From: an uncultured Bacteroides sp.
Lineage (GTDB): Bacteria > Bacteroidota > Bacteroidia > Bacteroidales > Bacteroidaceae
DNA length: 64,000 bases
Direction: 5' to 3'
Assembly: GCA_900552075.1 (NCBI GenBank)
Contig: URYL01000002.1
Location: 62,001-126,000 of the forward strand
Shown: positions 49,782 to 58,033 of the stretch, one piece after another
Layout: each line of letters starts with the position of its first letter
Position numbering within the stretch: position 1 is the stretch's first letter
The notes under the pieces: model-generated
Told to the model about the DNA's origin: nothing
The model's input: only the letters and a program-made list of their open reading frames with translations
Databases searched by the model: none
Position numbers and translations under genes: made by a program

Positions 49782-51185
49782 ATGGAAACAATTCGTAGAA
49801 CAAAGATTGTTGACCTGCTGAAGCGTGAAGATTTTGGCGCGATGGTCAATGTGAAAGGTTGGGTGCGTACTCGCCGTGGTAGCAAGCAAGTAAACTTTAT
49901 TGCATTGAATGATGGTTCTACTATAAATAATGTGCAGATTGTGGTCGACTTGGCTAATTTCGACGAGGAATTGCTGAAACTGATTACTACCGGTGCATGT
50001 CTGAGCGTGAACGGAGAGCTGGTGAAGTCAGTCGGTGCCGGACAGGCTGCAGAAATCCAGGCACGTGAAATCGAAGTGCTGGGTACTTGCGACAATACTT
50101 ATCCGTTGCAGAAGAAGGGACACTCTATGGAATTCTTGCGTGAAATCGCTCATTTGCGCCCGCGTACGAATACGTTTGGTGCTGTATTCCGTATCCGTCA
50201 TAACATGGCAATCGCCATTCATAAATTCTTCCATGAAAGAGGTTTCTTCTATTTCCATACTCCGTTGATCACCGCTTCCGACTGCGAAGGAGCAGGACAG
50301 ATGTTTCAGGTAACGACCATGAACCTCTATGACTTGAAGAAGGATGAGAACGGGTCTATCATTTATGACAATGACTTTTTTGGAAGACAGACCAGTCTGA
50401 CGGTTTCCGGACAGCTGGAAGGTGAGCTGGCTGCTACTGCCTTGGGAGCTATCTATACGTTTGGACCGACTTTCCGTGCGGAAAATTCCAATACGCCGCG
50501 TCACTTGGCTGAATTCTGGATGATTGAACCGGAAGTGGCTTTCAATGATATCAACGACAATATGGACTTGGCTGAAGAGTTCATCAAATATTGTGTGCAG
50601 TGGGCATTGGATAATTGCTACGACGATGTGAAGTTCTTGAACGACATGTTTGACAAGGGCTTGATTGAACGTCTGCAGGGGGTATTGAAAGAATCTTTCG
50701 TGCGTCTGCCTTATACAGAAGGTATAAAAATTTTGGAAGAAGCGGTAGCCAACGGTCACAAGTTTGAGTTTCCGGTTTACTGGGGTGTAGATTTGGCTTC
50801 AGAACATGAACGCTTCCTGGTAGAAGAACACTTCAAACGTCCGGTTATTCTGACTGATTATCCGAAAGAAATCAAGGCCTTCTACATGAAACAGAACGAA
50901 GACGGTAAGACCGTACGTGCCATGGATGTCTTGTTCCCGAAGATCGGAGAAATCATCGGTGGTTCAGAACGTGAAGCGGATTATGACAAGTTGCTGGCCC
51001 GCATTCAGGAATTGCACATCCCGATGAAAGATATGTGGTGGTATCTGGATACTCGTAAGTACGGTTCATGTCCTCATTCAGGTTTCGGACTGGGCTTCGA
51101 GCGACTGCTGTTGTTTGTGACTGGTATGTCGAATATCCGTGATGTGATTCCGTTCCCGCGTACCCCGCGCAATGCTGAATTCTAA
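49782..51185 (+). CDS. asnS: Asparaginyl-tRNA synthetase
   Basis: 467 residues from METIRRTKIVDLLKREDFG; the longer ORF start overlaps the preceding terminator. An N-terminal OB fold binds the anticodon (VNVKGWVRTRRGSKQVNFIALNDGS), followed by a class II catalytic core: motif 2 region TFGPTFRAENSNTPRHLAEFWMIEPE and motif 3 GFGLGFERLLLFVTGMSNIRDVIPFPRTP. Charging asparagine directly fits the Asn-type rather than Asp-type ending of motif 3. Full length for the family. Ended by a strong hairpin. Confidence 0.97.
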   Translation: METIRRTKIVDLLKREDFGAMVNVKGWVRTRRGSKQVNFIALNDGSTINNVQIVVDLANFDEELLKLITTGACLSVNGELVKSVGAGQAAEIQAREIEVLGTCDNTYPLQKKGHSMEFLREIAHLRPRTNTFGAVFRIRHNMAIAIHKFFHERGFFYFHTPLITASDCEGAGQMFQVTTMNLYDLKKDENGSIIYDNDFFGRQTSLTVSGQLEGELAATALGAIYTFGPTFRAENSNTPRHLAEFWMIEPEVAFNDINDNMDLAEEFIKYCVQWALDNCYDDVKFLNDMFDKGLIERLQGVLKESFVRLPYTEGIKILEEAVANGHKFEFPVYWGVDLASEHERFLVEEHFKRPVILTDYPKEIKAFYMKQNEDGKTVRAMDVLFPKIGEIIGGSEREADYDKLLARIQELHIPMKDMWWYLDTRKYGSCPHSGFGLGFERLLLFVTGMSNIRDVIPFPRTPRNAEF

Positions 51186-51212
51186 GAGTAAATAATATTT
51201 TTGTAAGGAGAG

Positions 51213-51245
51213 AAAAAGTCATTCCAAGCGGAATGACTTTTTTTT
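51213..51245 (+). terminator. Terminator of asnS
   Basis: AAAAAGTCATTCC-AAGC-GGAATGACTTTTT, perfect stem with T run, 28 nt after the stop codon. Confidence 0.9.
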
Positions 51246-51299
51246 ATGCGTTTTTGGTAGAAAAAAGTGCATAAAATGCGTGATCTTCAAATTATTTTA

Positions 51300-51307
51300 T
51301 AATTTTG
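51300..51307 (+). promoter_or_regulatory. -7 element of the DUF4488-like gene
   Basis: TAATTTTG, exact TAnnTTTG match, 36 nt upstream of the ATG. Confidence 0.6.
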
Positions 51308-51343
51308 TAGGTAACCTAACGAGTAATTCTAATACTTTAAGTT

Positions 51344-51835
51344 ATGAAAATACGTTATTTCTTTCTGATGGCATTTTTAATGCTTTTGGCTGTCGGCAAT
51401 TCGGTGGCTCAGGATGTGCAGGAGAAGACTCCAATCACTTTACATGGGGTATGGCAGATGTGTTTTTATCGTTCTAATTCTCCGGATATTCCCGGTGAAC
51501 TTAAGACAAGTAATTCATTGAAGATTCTTTCAGATGACGGACACTTTACGAATCTACTGATGATGCAGACGGGGGCTGTGATTTTGGGGTATGGTACCTA
51601 CGAAATCAACAATGAGGGCCTTTATACGGAATATGTAGAGAAGAACGTACATCTTCCACAATTAAACGGGGGAAAGAATGAAATGTACTTCGAACTGAAG
51701 GAAAACGGAACGTTGATGTATGTGAAATATTTTCTGAAAAATGACGCCAATGGAAATGAAATTGATTCGTGGTGTCATGAAATTTGGAAGAAAGTTGAAA
51801 TGTCATCGGTTTACCCGGGTGATGAACTGCGATGA
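51344..51835 (+). CDS. DUF4488-like small exported protein
   Basis: 163 residues with a signal peptide (MKIRYFFLMAFLMLLAVGNSVAQ). The mature part begins TPITLHGVWQMCFYRSNSPDIPG and continues LKILSDDGHFTNLLMM, GTYEINNEGLYTEYVEKNVH and VKYFLKNDANGNEIDSWCHEIWKKVE, the pattern of the DUF4488 lipocalin-like family in Bacteroides. Function unknown; a periplasmic ligand-binding role is a guess. Stands alone between asnS and the rplM operon, with its own -7 element. Confidence 0.8.
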   Translation: MKIRYFFLMAFLMLLAVGNSVAQDVQEKTPITLHGVWQMCFYRSNSPDIPGELKTSNSLKILSDDGHFTNLLMMQTGAVILGYGTYEINNEGLYTEYVEKNVHLPQLNGGKNEMYFELKENGTLMYVKYFLKNDANGNEIDSWCHEIWKKVEMSSVYPGDELR

Positions 51836-51968
51836 GGAAATCTGAAAATGAAGAATAAAGAAGAAAGGTGGTTCCGGGATGAGGTCCGGATGCCGCCTTT
51901 CTTGTTTTTGGACGTAGAGTCGCTATTCATAATCAATCGTTTATCCCGCGAAAAAAAAACTTAAAATC

Positions 51969-51999
51969 TTTGTCGGTTAAAAGAAAAGCCGTACCTTTG
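51969..51999 (+). promoter_or_regulatory. rplM-rpsI promoter (consensus)
   Basis: TTTG (51969-51972), exactly 19 nt, TACCTTTG (51992-51999). This is the cleanest housekeeping promoter in the window. Confidence 0.9.
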
Positions 52000-52005
52000 C
52001 AAGCC

Positions 52006-52124
52006 GATTATTATCAACTAGTGATAAATTTTTAATTCTGAGTGCTTTATTCTTCTTTGTCCGGGAAGAGTAGGGCGGGAGGAATTTGTTTTTTAGTAGT
52101 TAACATTTTAAAAAAGATTTAAGA
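52006..52124 (+). promoter_or_regulatory. Long 5' leader of rplM-rpsI
   Basis: About 119 nt separate the predicted transcription start from the rplM GTG. The sequence includes GTCCGGGAAGAGTAGGGCGG, a G-rich stretch that could pair with pyrimidine-rich segments. Long leaders of ribosomal-protein operons often carry autoregulatory structures; no specific fold was proved here. Confidence 0.4.
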
Positions 52125-52586
52125 GTGGATACTTTAAGTTACAAGACCATTTCTGCAAACAAGGAAACAGCAACGAAAGAATGGGTTGTTGTGGATGCTA
52201 CCGATCAGGTTGTAGGCCGTCTCGGTGCGAAAGTTGCAAAGTTGTTGAGAGGTAAGTACAAACCTAACTTCACCCCTCATGTAGACTGCGGTGATAACGT
52301 AATCATTATCAACGCAGACAAAGTGAAATTTACAGGTAAGAAAATGACTGACAAGATTTACCTGAGCTATACAGGTTATCCTGGTGGTCAGCGTGAAATT
52401 ACTCCGGCTCGTCTGATGGCAAAACCGAATGGCGCTGAAAAATTGATGAAGAGAGTAGTTAAAGGTATGCTTCCTAAGAATCGTCTGGGAGCTAAGTTGC
52501 TGGGCAACTTGTATGTTTACGAAGGAAGTGAACACAAACACGAAGCTCAGACTCCGAAAGTAATCGATATTAATTCACTTAAATAA
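52125..52586 (+). CDS. rplM: 50S ribosomal protein L13
   Basis: 153 residues with a GTG start (MDTLSYKTISANKETATKEW), which fits the protein's usual N-terminus. Family segments are WVVVDATDQVVGRLGAKVAKLLRGK, VDCGDNVIIINADKVKFTGKK, YLSYTGYPGGQREITP and RVVKGMLPKNRLGAKLLGNLYVYEG. It assembles early on 23S rRNA. The rpsI gene follows after 6 nt in the conserved rplM-rpsI pair. Confidence 0.97.
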   Translation: MDTLSYKTISANKETATKEWVVVDATDQVVGRLGAKVAKLLRGKYKPNFTPHVDCGDNVIIINADKVKFTGKKMTDKIYLSYTGYPGGQREITPARLMAKPNGAEKLMKRVVKGMLPKNRLGAKLLGNLYVYEGSEHKHEAQTPKVIDINSLK

Positions 52587-52592
52587 TAAAGA

Positions 52593-52979
52593 ATGGAAGT
52601 AGTAAATGCATTAGGCAGACGTAAAAGCGCAGTTGCTCGCGTTTTCGTAAGCGAAGGTACAGGAAAGATTACTATTAACAAGAGAGACCTTGCACAGTAC
52701 TTTCCATCAACTATTCTGCAGTATGTAGTTAAACAGCCGTTGAACAAATTGGAAGTGGCTGAAAAATATGATATCAAAGTAAACTTGTGTGGTGGTGGTT
52801 TCACTGGTCAGTCTCAGGCTTTGCGCCTGGCTATCGCCCGTGCACTGGTTAAAATCAACCCTGAAGACAAGAAAGCTCTTCGTGCAGAAGGCTTCATGAC
52901 TCGCGATTCTCGTTCTGTTGAACGTAAGAAACCGGGACGTCCGAAAGCACGTCGTAGATTCCAGTTCAGTAAACGTTAA
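52593..52979 (+). CDS. rpsI: 30S ribosomal protein S9
   Basis: 128 residues: MEVVNALGRRKSAVARVFVSEG, the conserved GGGFTGQSQALRLAIARALVKIN and the basic C-terminal tail ending RRRFQFSKR, which reaches the ribosomal P site. Normal size. Second gene of the rplM-rpsI operon; whether transcription continues to rpsB across the 210-nt gap is not clear. Confidence 0.97.
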   Translation: MEVVNALGRRKSAVARVFVSEGTGKITINKRDLAQYFPSTILQYVVKQPLNKLEVAEKYDIKVNLCGGGFTGQSQALRLAIARALVKINPEDKKALRAEGFMTRDSRSVERKKPGRPKARRRFQFSKR

Positions 52980-53189
52980 CGAGGGGACAAGTTGGATAAG
53001 GGACAAGTTGGCAAGGATACTCTCTTATGGATTATTTCCTTGTTGCCTCGTCAACTGATACCTCGTCACCTAAAGAAGCGTTTAGTATCTAAACTGCCAG
53101 GATTCTTCCTGCAAGCATTTGTCGGAAAGACTACCGGACAGTTGGTTCAATAAACAAAAAAGAAAGTAAACGATTAAAAATTAAAGACA
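52980..53189 (+). promoter_or_regulatory. rpsI-rpsB spacer with direct and inverted repeats (possible rpsB leader)
   Basis: GGGACAAGTTGG occurs twice (52984-52995 and 53000-53011, offset 16 nt). It is followed by GGCAAGGA, which can pair with TCCTTG further on, and by CCTCGTCA twice near 53050-53068. No -7 element is clear. The region may be the 5' leader of rpsB, or an intergenic repeat. Confidence 0.4.
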
Positions 53190-54029
53190 ATGTCAAGAGT
53201 AAATTTTGATACATTATTGGAGGCTGGTTGCCACTTCGGACACCTTAAAAGAAAGTGGAACCCTGCAATGGCTCCTTATATTTTCATGGAACGCAACGGT
53301 ATTCATATCATCGATTTGAACAAGACTGTTGCTAAAGTTGATGAAGCTGCTGAAGCTTTGAAACAAATCGCAAAATCAGGAAAGAAAGTCCTGTTCGTTG
53401 CTACTAAGAAACAAGCTAAACAGGTAGTAGCTGAGAAAGCTGCTTCTGTAAACATGCCGTACGTTATCGAACGTTGGCCGGGTGGTATGTTGACTAACTT
53501 CCCGACTATCCGTAAGGCTGTGAAGAAAATGGCTACTATCGATAAATTGACTAACGATGGCACTTATTCTAACTTGTCAAAGAGAGAAATTCTGCAGATT
53601 TCTCGTCAGCGTGCTAAATTGGAAAAGAACCTCGGTTCTATCGCTGATTTGACTCGTCTGCCGTCTGCTTTGTTCGTAGTCGACGTAATGAAAGAAAACA
53701 TCGCGGTTCGCGAAGCTAACCGTTTGGGTATCCCTGTATTTGCTATTGTAGATACAAACTCTGATCCGACAAATGTTGATTTCGTAATTCCGGCAAACGA
53801 TGACGCTACGAAGTCTGTAGAAGTAATCTTGGATGCTTGCTGCGCTGCTATGGCAGAAGGTCTGGAAGAAAGAAAAGCTGAGAAGGTAGATATGGAAGCT
53901 GCTGGTGAAAACGCACCGAAAGCTGCTAAGAAAAAATCTACTAAGGCTCGCATGGACAAGGCTGAAGAAGATGCAATCAATGCATCTAAGGCTGCTGCGT
54001 ACATGAGCAAGGACGAAGAAGAAGCCTAA
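53190..54029 (+). CDS. rpsB: 30S ribosomal protein S2 with C-terminal extension
   Basis: 279 residues. The core (MSRVNFDTLLEAGCHFGHLKRKWNPAMAPYIF, LFVATKKQAKQVV, ERWPGGMLTNFPTIRKA, PSALFVVDVMKENIAVREANRLGIPVFAIVDTNSDP) is canonical. About 45 extra residues at the C-terminus are rich in Ala, Lys and Glu (NAPKAAKKKSTKARMDKAEED). Such tails occur in Bacteroidetes S2. Followed by tsf, the conserved pair, after a spacer with an inverted repeat. Confidence 0.97.
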   Translation: MSRVNFDTLLEAGCHFGHLKRKWNPAMAPYIFMERNGIHIIDLNKTVAKVDEAAEALKQIAKSGKKVLFVATKKQAKQVVAEKAASVNMPYVIERWPGGMLTNFPTIRKAVKKMATIDKLTNDGTYSNLSKREILQISRQRAKLEKNLGSIADLTRLPSALFVVDVMKENIAVREANRLGIPVFAIVDTNSDPTNVDFVIPANDDATKSVEVILDACCAAMAEGLEERKAEKVDMEAAGENAPKAAKKKSTKARMDKAEEDAINASKAAAYMSKDEEEA

Positions 54030-54036
54030 ATAAAGT

Positions 54037-54105
54037 AAGTTGAGAATTGAAAATTGGAAATTGGGAAGACTGTATTCTCGATTCTCAATTCTCAATTCTC
54101 AACTT
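54037..54105. repeat. Inverted repeat of 8-nt units between rpsB and tsf
   Basis: The arms AAGTTGAGAATTGA (54037-54050) and TCAATTCTCAACTT (54092-54105) pair perfectly and extend imperfectly inward. Each arm is itself built of TTGAGAAT-like 8-nt repeats. There is no T run, so it could be an RNA stability or processing element, or a repeat element rather than a terminator. Confidence 0.85.
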
Positions 54106-54150
54106 TGTTTTTATGCATATTATTAACTCAAAATAAATAAAGATATTATT

Positions 54151-55143
54151 ATGGCTGTAAGTATGGCTGATATCACCAAGCTTCGTAAAATGACAGGAGC
54201 TGGTATGATGGACTGTAAAAATGCTTTGACAGAAGCTGAAGGCGATTTCGACAAAGCAGTAGAAATTATCCGTAAAAAAGGACAGGCTGTAGCTGCAAAA
54301 CGTTCTGACCGCGAAACTTCAGAAGGTTGTGTGCTGGCTAAATCAACTGGCGACTATGCAGCAATGATTGCTTTGAAGTGTGAAACTGACTTCGTAGCTA
54401 AGAATGCTGACTTCGTAGCGCTGACTCAGGCTATCCTGGATGCGGCTATCGCTAACAAATGCAAGACTTTGGATGAAGTGAAAGCTCTTCCGATGGGTAG
54501 CGGTACAATTGCTGATGCAATTGTAGAGCGTAGTGGTATCACAGGTGAAAAGACTGAATTGGATGGTTACAACTTCGTTTCGGGCGCTTGCACTGCTGTT
54601 TACAACCACATGAACAAGAACCAGCTTTGTACTATTGTAGCTTTCAACAAGGTTTGTGACGAAAAGATTGCTCACGAAATCTGTATGCAGATTGCAGCTA
54701 TGAACCCGATTGCCATCGATGAAGCAGGTGTTCCTGAAGCTGTAAAACAGGAAGAAATCAACGTGGCTATTGAAAAGACGAAAGCTGAACAGATTCAGAA
54801 GGCAGTAGAAGCTGCTTTGAAGAAAGCTGGTATCAACCCGGCTCATGTAGACAGTGAAGAGCACATGGAAAGCAACATGGCAAAGGGTTGGATTTCTGCT
54901 GAAGATGTAGCTAAGGCTAAGGAAATCAAAGAAACTGTAGCTGCTGAAAAGGCTGCCAACCTGCCGCAGGCTATGATTGAAAACATTGCGAAGGGTCGTC
55001 TGGGCAAGTTCTTGAAAGAAGTTTGTCTGTTGAACCAGGAAAGCATCATGGAACCGAAGAAAACAGTTGCTGATGTATTGAAAGAAGCTGATCCTGAATT
55101 GGCTATCACTGAGTTCAAACGCTTCACTTTGCGCGCTGAATAA
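54151..55143 (+). CDS. tsf: Elongation factor Ts
   Basis: 330 residues that exchange GDP for GTP on EF-Tu. The N-terminal UBA-like domain has MADITKLRKMTGAGMMDCKNALTEAEGDFDKAVEIIRKKG; the core has ETDFVAKNADFVAL. Later segments include MQIAAMNPIAIDEAGVPEA and LGKFLKEVCLLNQESIMEP. Longer than the E. coli protein (about 283 residues) through a lysine/alanine-rich insert near 215-300. Follows rpsB as usual. Confidence 0.97.
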   Translation: MAVSMADITKLRKMTGAGMMDCKNALTEAEGDFDKAVEIIRKKGQAVAAKRSDRETSEGCVLAKSTGDYAAMIALKCETDFVAKNADFVALTQAILDAAIANKCKTLDEVKALPMGSGTIADAIVERSGITGEKTELDGYNFVSGACTAVYNHMNKNQLCTIVAFNKVCDEKIAHEICMQIAAMNPIAIDEAGVPEAVKQEEINVAIEKTKAEQIQKAVEAALKKAGINPAHVDSEEHMESNMAKGWISAEDVAKAKEIKETVAAEKAANLPQAMIENIAKGRLGKFLKEVCLLNQESIMEPKKTVADVLKEADPELAITEFKRFTLRAE

Positions 55144-55163
55144 TCATTGTTCAATATCCTTTT

Positions 55164-55227
55164 TCGGGCATGCCATTTGGTATGCCCGATTTGTTTTACG
55201 GCTGTTTGTTTCAAGCAGCCGTTTTTT
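55164..55227 (+). terminator. Double hairpin terminator of rpsB-tsf
   Basis: Hairpin 1: TCGGGCATGCCA/TGGTATGCCCGA (55164-55189). Hairpin 2: ACGGCTG/CAGCCGT (55198-55222) with a T run. The second is a classic terminator. Confidence 0.85.
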
Positions 55228-55272
55228 ATTGATTATTATCAGGAAAAGTAATCTTTCAAGCTGGATATTTTG

Positions 55273-55280
55273 TATTTTTG
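55273..55280 (+). promoter_or_regulatory. -7 element of gpmI
   Basis: TATTTTTG, exact TAnnTTTG match, 48 nt upstream of the gpmI ATG; a weak TTTC lies at the -33 position. Confidence 0.6.
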
Positions 55281-55328
55281 CTGCCGGAAAACATAGAATG
55301 AAATTCTAACTTTTAAACAAAATAGATT

Positions 55329-56843
55329 ATGGCAAAGAAAGCGCTTTTAATGATTTTGGATGGTTGGGGATGTGGCGACCATCAGAAAGATGATGTAATC
55401 TTCAATACTCCGACTCCTTACTGGGACAGCCTGCTGGCTACCTATCCTCACTCACAGCTGCAGGCTAGTGGTGAAAATGTAGGTCTTCCCGACGGACAGA
55501 TGGGTAACTCTGAAGTAGGTCACCTGAATATCGGTGCCGGACGTATCGTATATCAGGACTTGGTGAAGATTAACCGTGCTTGTGCCGACAACAGTATCCT
55601 GAAGAACAAAGAAATCGTGTCTGCTTTCTCATACGCAAAAGAGCATGGCAAGAACATGCACTTCATGGGATTGACTTCTAACGGTGGTGTACACTCTTCT
55701 TTGGATCACCTGTTTAAATTGTGTGACATCGCAAAAGAATACGGACTGGAAAATACATTCATCCACTGCTTCATGGACGGTCGTGATACAGACCCGAAGA
55801 GTGGTAAAGGATTTATCGAGCAGCTGACTGCGCATTGTGAGAAATCAGCCGGAAAGGTTGCGTCTATTGTAGGACGTTTCTACGCAATGGACCGTGACAA
55901 ACGTTGGGCTCGTGTAAAAGAAGCATACGATTTGCTGGTAAGTGGTATCGGTAAGAAGGCTACTGACATGGTACAGGCTATGCAGGAATCATACGACGAA
56001 GGTGTGACTGACGAATTCATCAAACCGATTGTCAATGCCAACTTCGACGGTACCATCAAGGAAGGCGATGTAGTAATCTTCTTCAACTATCGTAACGACC
56101 GTGCGAAAGAGCTGACTATCGTATTGACCCAGCAGGATATGCCGGAAGAAGGTATGAAGACTATCCCGGGATTGCAGTACTACTGCATGACTCCGTACGA
56201 TGCTTCTTTCAAGGGTGTTCACATTCTGTTCGATAAGGAAAATGTACAGAACACACTGGGCGAATACCTGGCTAACAACGGAAAGACTCAGCTGCACATT
56301 GCAGAAACAGAAAAATATGCACACGTAACCTTCTTCTTCAACGGTGGACGTGAAACTCCGTATGCCAACGAAGACCGTATCCTGGTTCCTTCACCGAAGG
56401 TTGCAACTTACGACTTGAAGCCGGAAATGAGCGCATACGAAGTAAAAGATAAACTGGTAGAAGCTATCGGTACACAGAAATATGACTTCATCGTAGTGAA
56501 CTATGCAAACGGTGACATGGTAGGTCATACAGGTATCTATGAAGCAATTGAAAAGGCTGTAGTGGCTATCGACAACTGTGTGAAAGATACTGTAGAAGCT
56601 GCCAAGGCAAACGGTTATGAAGTGATCATCATTGCCGACCATGGAAATGCCGACCACGCTTTGAATGCTGACGGTACACCAAATACGGCTCACTCTTTGA
56701 ATCCGGTTCCGTTTGTATACGTAACAGAGAACAAGAATGCCAAGGTAGAAAACGGTGTATTGGCTGATGTAGCTCCTTCTATCCTGCACATTCTGGGTAT
56801 GGCTCAGCCGGCAGAAATGACAGGTCGCGACCTGATTAAATAA
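55329..56843 (+). CDS. gpmI: 2,3-bisphosphoglycerate-independent phosphoglycerate mutase
   Basis: A 504-residue Mn2+-dependent glycolytic enzyme that interconverts 3- and 2-phosphoglycerate. The metal and phospho-acceptor motifs are MILDGWG (residues 8-14), MGNSEVGHLNIGAGR with Ser61, HCFMDGRDTDPKSG, GRFYAMDRDKRW, FFNYRNDRAKE, NYANGDMVGHTG and IIADHGNAD. Normal length. Single-gene unit with its own promoter and terminator. Confidence 0.98.
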   Translation: MAKKALLMILDGWGCGDHQKDDVIFNTPTPYWDSLLATYPHSQLQASGENVGLPDGQMGNSEVGHLNIGAGRIVYQDLVKINRACADNSILKNKEIVSAFSYAKEHGKNMHFMGLTSNGGVHSSLDHLFKLCDIAKEYGLENTFIHCFMDGRDTDPKSGKGFIEQLTAHCEKSAGKVASIVGRFYAMDRDKRWARVKEAYDLLVSGIGKKATDMVQAMQESYDEGVTDEFIKPIVNANFDGTIKEGDVVIFFNYRNDRAKELTIVLTQQDMPEEGMKTIPGLQYYCMTPYDASFKGVHILFDKENVQNTLGEYLANNGKTQLHIAETEKYAHVTFFFNGGRETPYANEDRILVPSPKVATYDLKPEMSAYEVKDKLVEAIGTQKYDFIVVNYANGDMVGHTGIYEAIEKAVVAIDNCVKDTVEAAKANGYEVIIIADHGNADHALNADGTPNTAHSLNPVPFVYVTENKNAKVENGVLADVAPSILHILGMAQPAEMTGRDLIK

Positions 56844-56870
56844 GAATCCACAGTGATTTAGAATATAGAG

Positions 56871-56911
56871 CCGGGGTTCGTTATCGGAAGATAATGGACT
56901 CCGGTTTTTTT
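56871..56911 (+). terminator. Terminator of gpmI
   Basis: CCGGGGTTCGTTATC pairs with GATAATGGACTCCGG around GGAA; a run of T follows. Confidence 0.88.
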
Positions 56912-56981
56912 ATGCGTTATGCCAGCACAATGATACTTCAGATAGTAGGAAACGCTGGCAATGCAGTCTTGGACAAAATAA

Positions 56982-57021
56982 AAAGCCGCAAAGTAAATAA
57001 GAGGAATTACTTTGCGGCTTT
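56982..57021 (-). terminator. Terminator of rpmH
   Basis: AAAGCCGCAAAGTAA (56982-56996) pairs perfectly with TTACTTTGCGGCTTT (57007-57021). On the minus strand TTTTATTTTG follows. Confidence 0.88.
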
Positions 57022-57039
57022 CTGTCAAAACAGAGTGTA

Positions 57040-57201
57040 TTATGCTTTTACTCCGTTGTATTCGTCAGATACAGTTAATTTTTTGCGGCCTTTAGCGCGA
57101 CGTGCTGCCAATACTCGGCGACCGTTTGCGGTAGCCATTCTTTCACGGAAACCGTGTTTGTTTCTTCTCTTTCTGTTAGAGGGTTGGAATGTTCTTTTCA
57201 T
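57040..57201 (-). CDS. rpmH: 50S ribosomal protein L34
   Basis: 53 residues: MKRTFQPSNRKRRNKHGF, RERMATANGRRVLAARRAKG, RKKLTVSDEYNGVKA. The arginine/lysine-rich core MKRTFQPS...HGFRxRM...GRxVLxxRRxKGR is diagnostic of L34. A clean consensus promoter lies 46 nt upstream and a strong terminator downstream. Not in an operon with rnpA here. Confidence 0.97.
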   Translation of the reverse strand: MKRTFQPSNRKRRNKHGFRERMATANGRRVLAARRAKGRKKLTVSDEYNGVKA

Positions 57202-57246
57202 TTTCGTATATACTATTTTATGTTATTATTCCATGCGTTCGGGCTG

Positions 57247-57277
57247 CAAAATTAGTGACTTTTTTTTAATAATCAAA
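57247..57277 (-). promoter_or_regulatory. rpmH promoter (consensus)
   Basis: On the minus strand TTTG (57274-57277), exactly 19 nt, TAATTTTG (57247-57254). The next promoter, for efp, starts 28 nt away on the other strand. Confidence 0.9.
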
Positions 57278-57304
57278 GTGCTAAATCATTTTTAGACAAA
57301 TCTT

Positions 57305-57336
57305 TTTGCGTTTTTTCGCGATTTAGATTAATTTTG
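57305..57336 (+). promoter_or_regulatory. efp promoter
   Basis: TTTG (57305-57308), 20 nt, TAATTTTG (57329-57336), 55 nt upstream of the efp ATG; back to back with the rpmH promoter. Confidence 0.85.
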
Positions 57337-57391
57337 CAACCGTATTCAGAGAATAAATCAAACTATTACATAATAATAAAGGATTTAAGTT

Positions 57392-57958
57392 ATGATTAAT
57401 GCTCAAGACATTAAAATCGGAACCGCTATCCGTATGGATGGCAAATTGTATTTCTGCATTGACTTCCTGCATGTAAAACCGGGTAAAGGAAACACTTTCA
57501 TGCGTACTAAACTGAAAGATGTGGTAGACGGATATGTATTGGAACGTCGTTTCAACATCGGTGAAAAACTGGAAGATGTACGTGTAGAACGTCGTCCTTA
57601 TCAGTTCTTGTACAAAGAAGGTGATGATTATATTTTCATGAACCAGGAAACTTTCGAACAGGTGCCTATCGCTCATGACCTGATTGAAGGTGTAGACTTC
57701 CTGAAAGAAGAAATGATTGTAGAAGTTGTTTCTGATGCTTCTACTGAAACTATCTTGTTCGCAGAATTGCCGGTAAAAGTTCAGCTGAAGGTTACTTACA
57801 CTGAACCGGGTCTGAAAGGTGATACTGCTACTAACGCTACTAAGCCTGCTACTGTAGAAACTGGAGCTACTGTACGTGTTCCGTTGTTCATCAACCAGGA
57901 TGAAACTATCGAAGTAGATACTCGCGACGGTTCTTACGTAGGTCGTGTAAAAGCTTAA
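57392..57958 (+). CDS. efp: Elongation factor P
   Basis: A 188-residue factor that relieves ribosome stalling at polyproline stretches. It starts MINAQDIKIGTAIRMDGKLYFC; the loop that reaches the peptidyl-transferase centre is VKPGKGNTFMRTK, with Lys32 at the tip. It has three OB-like domains and normal length, ending GSYVGRVKA. No modification enzyme (EpmA/B) is visible nearby. Confidence 0.98.
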   Translation: MINAQDIKIGTAIRMDGKLYFCIDFLHVKPGKGNTFMRTKLKDVVDGYVLERRFNIGEKLEDVRVERRPYQFLYKEGDDYIFMNQETFEQVPIAHDLIEGVDFLKEEMIVEVVSDASTETILFAELPVKVQLKVTYTEPGLKGDTATNATKPATVETGATVRVPLFINQDETIEVDTRDGSYVGRVKA

Positions 57959-57989
57959 TGCTGACAGATTCTGAATTTTCAGATAAAAA

Positions 57990-58030
57990 GAAAGCCGCAT
58001 TGGATGATTCCGGTGCGGCTTTCTTTTTGT
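57990..58030. terminator. Bidirectional terminator, efp and GH43
   Basis: GAAAGCCGCA (57990-57999) pairs with TGCGGCTTTC (58014-58023), T-rich on both sides; it lies between convergent genes. Confidence 0.88.
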
Positions 58031-58033
58031 CGT

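Noticed and set aside
54037..54105. Interpretation of the rpsB-tsf inverted repeat as a terminator
   Set aside because: No T run follows, the loop is long, and tsf has no clear promoter of its own downstream, so full termination is unlikely.
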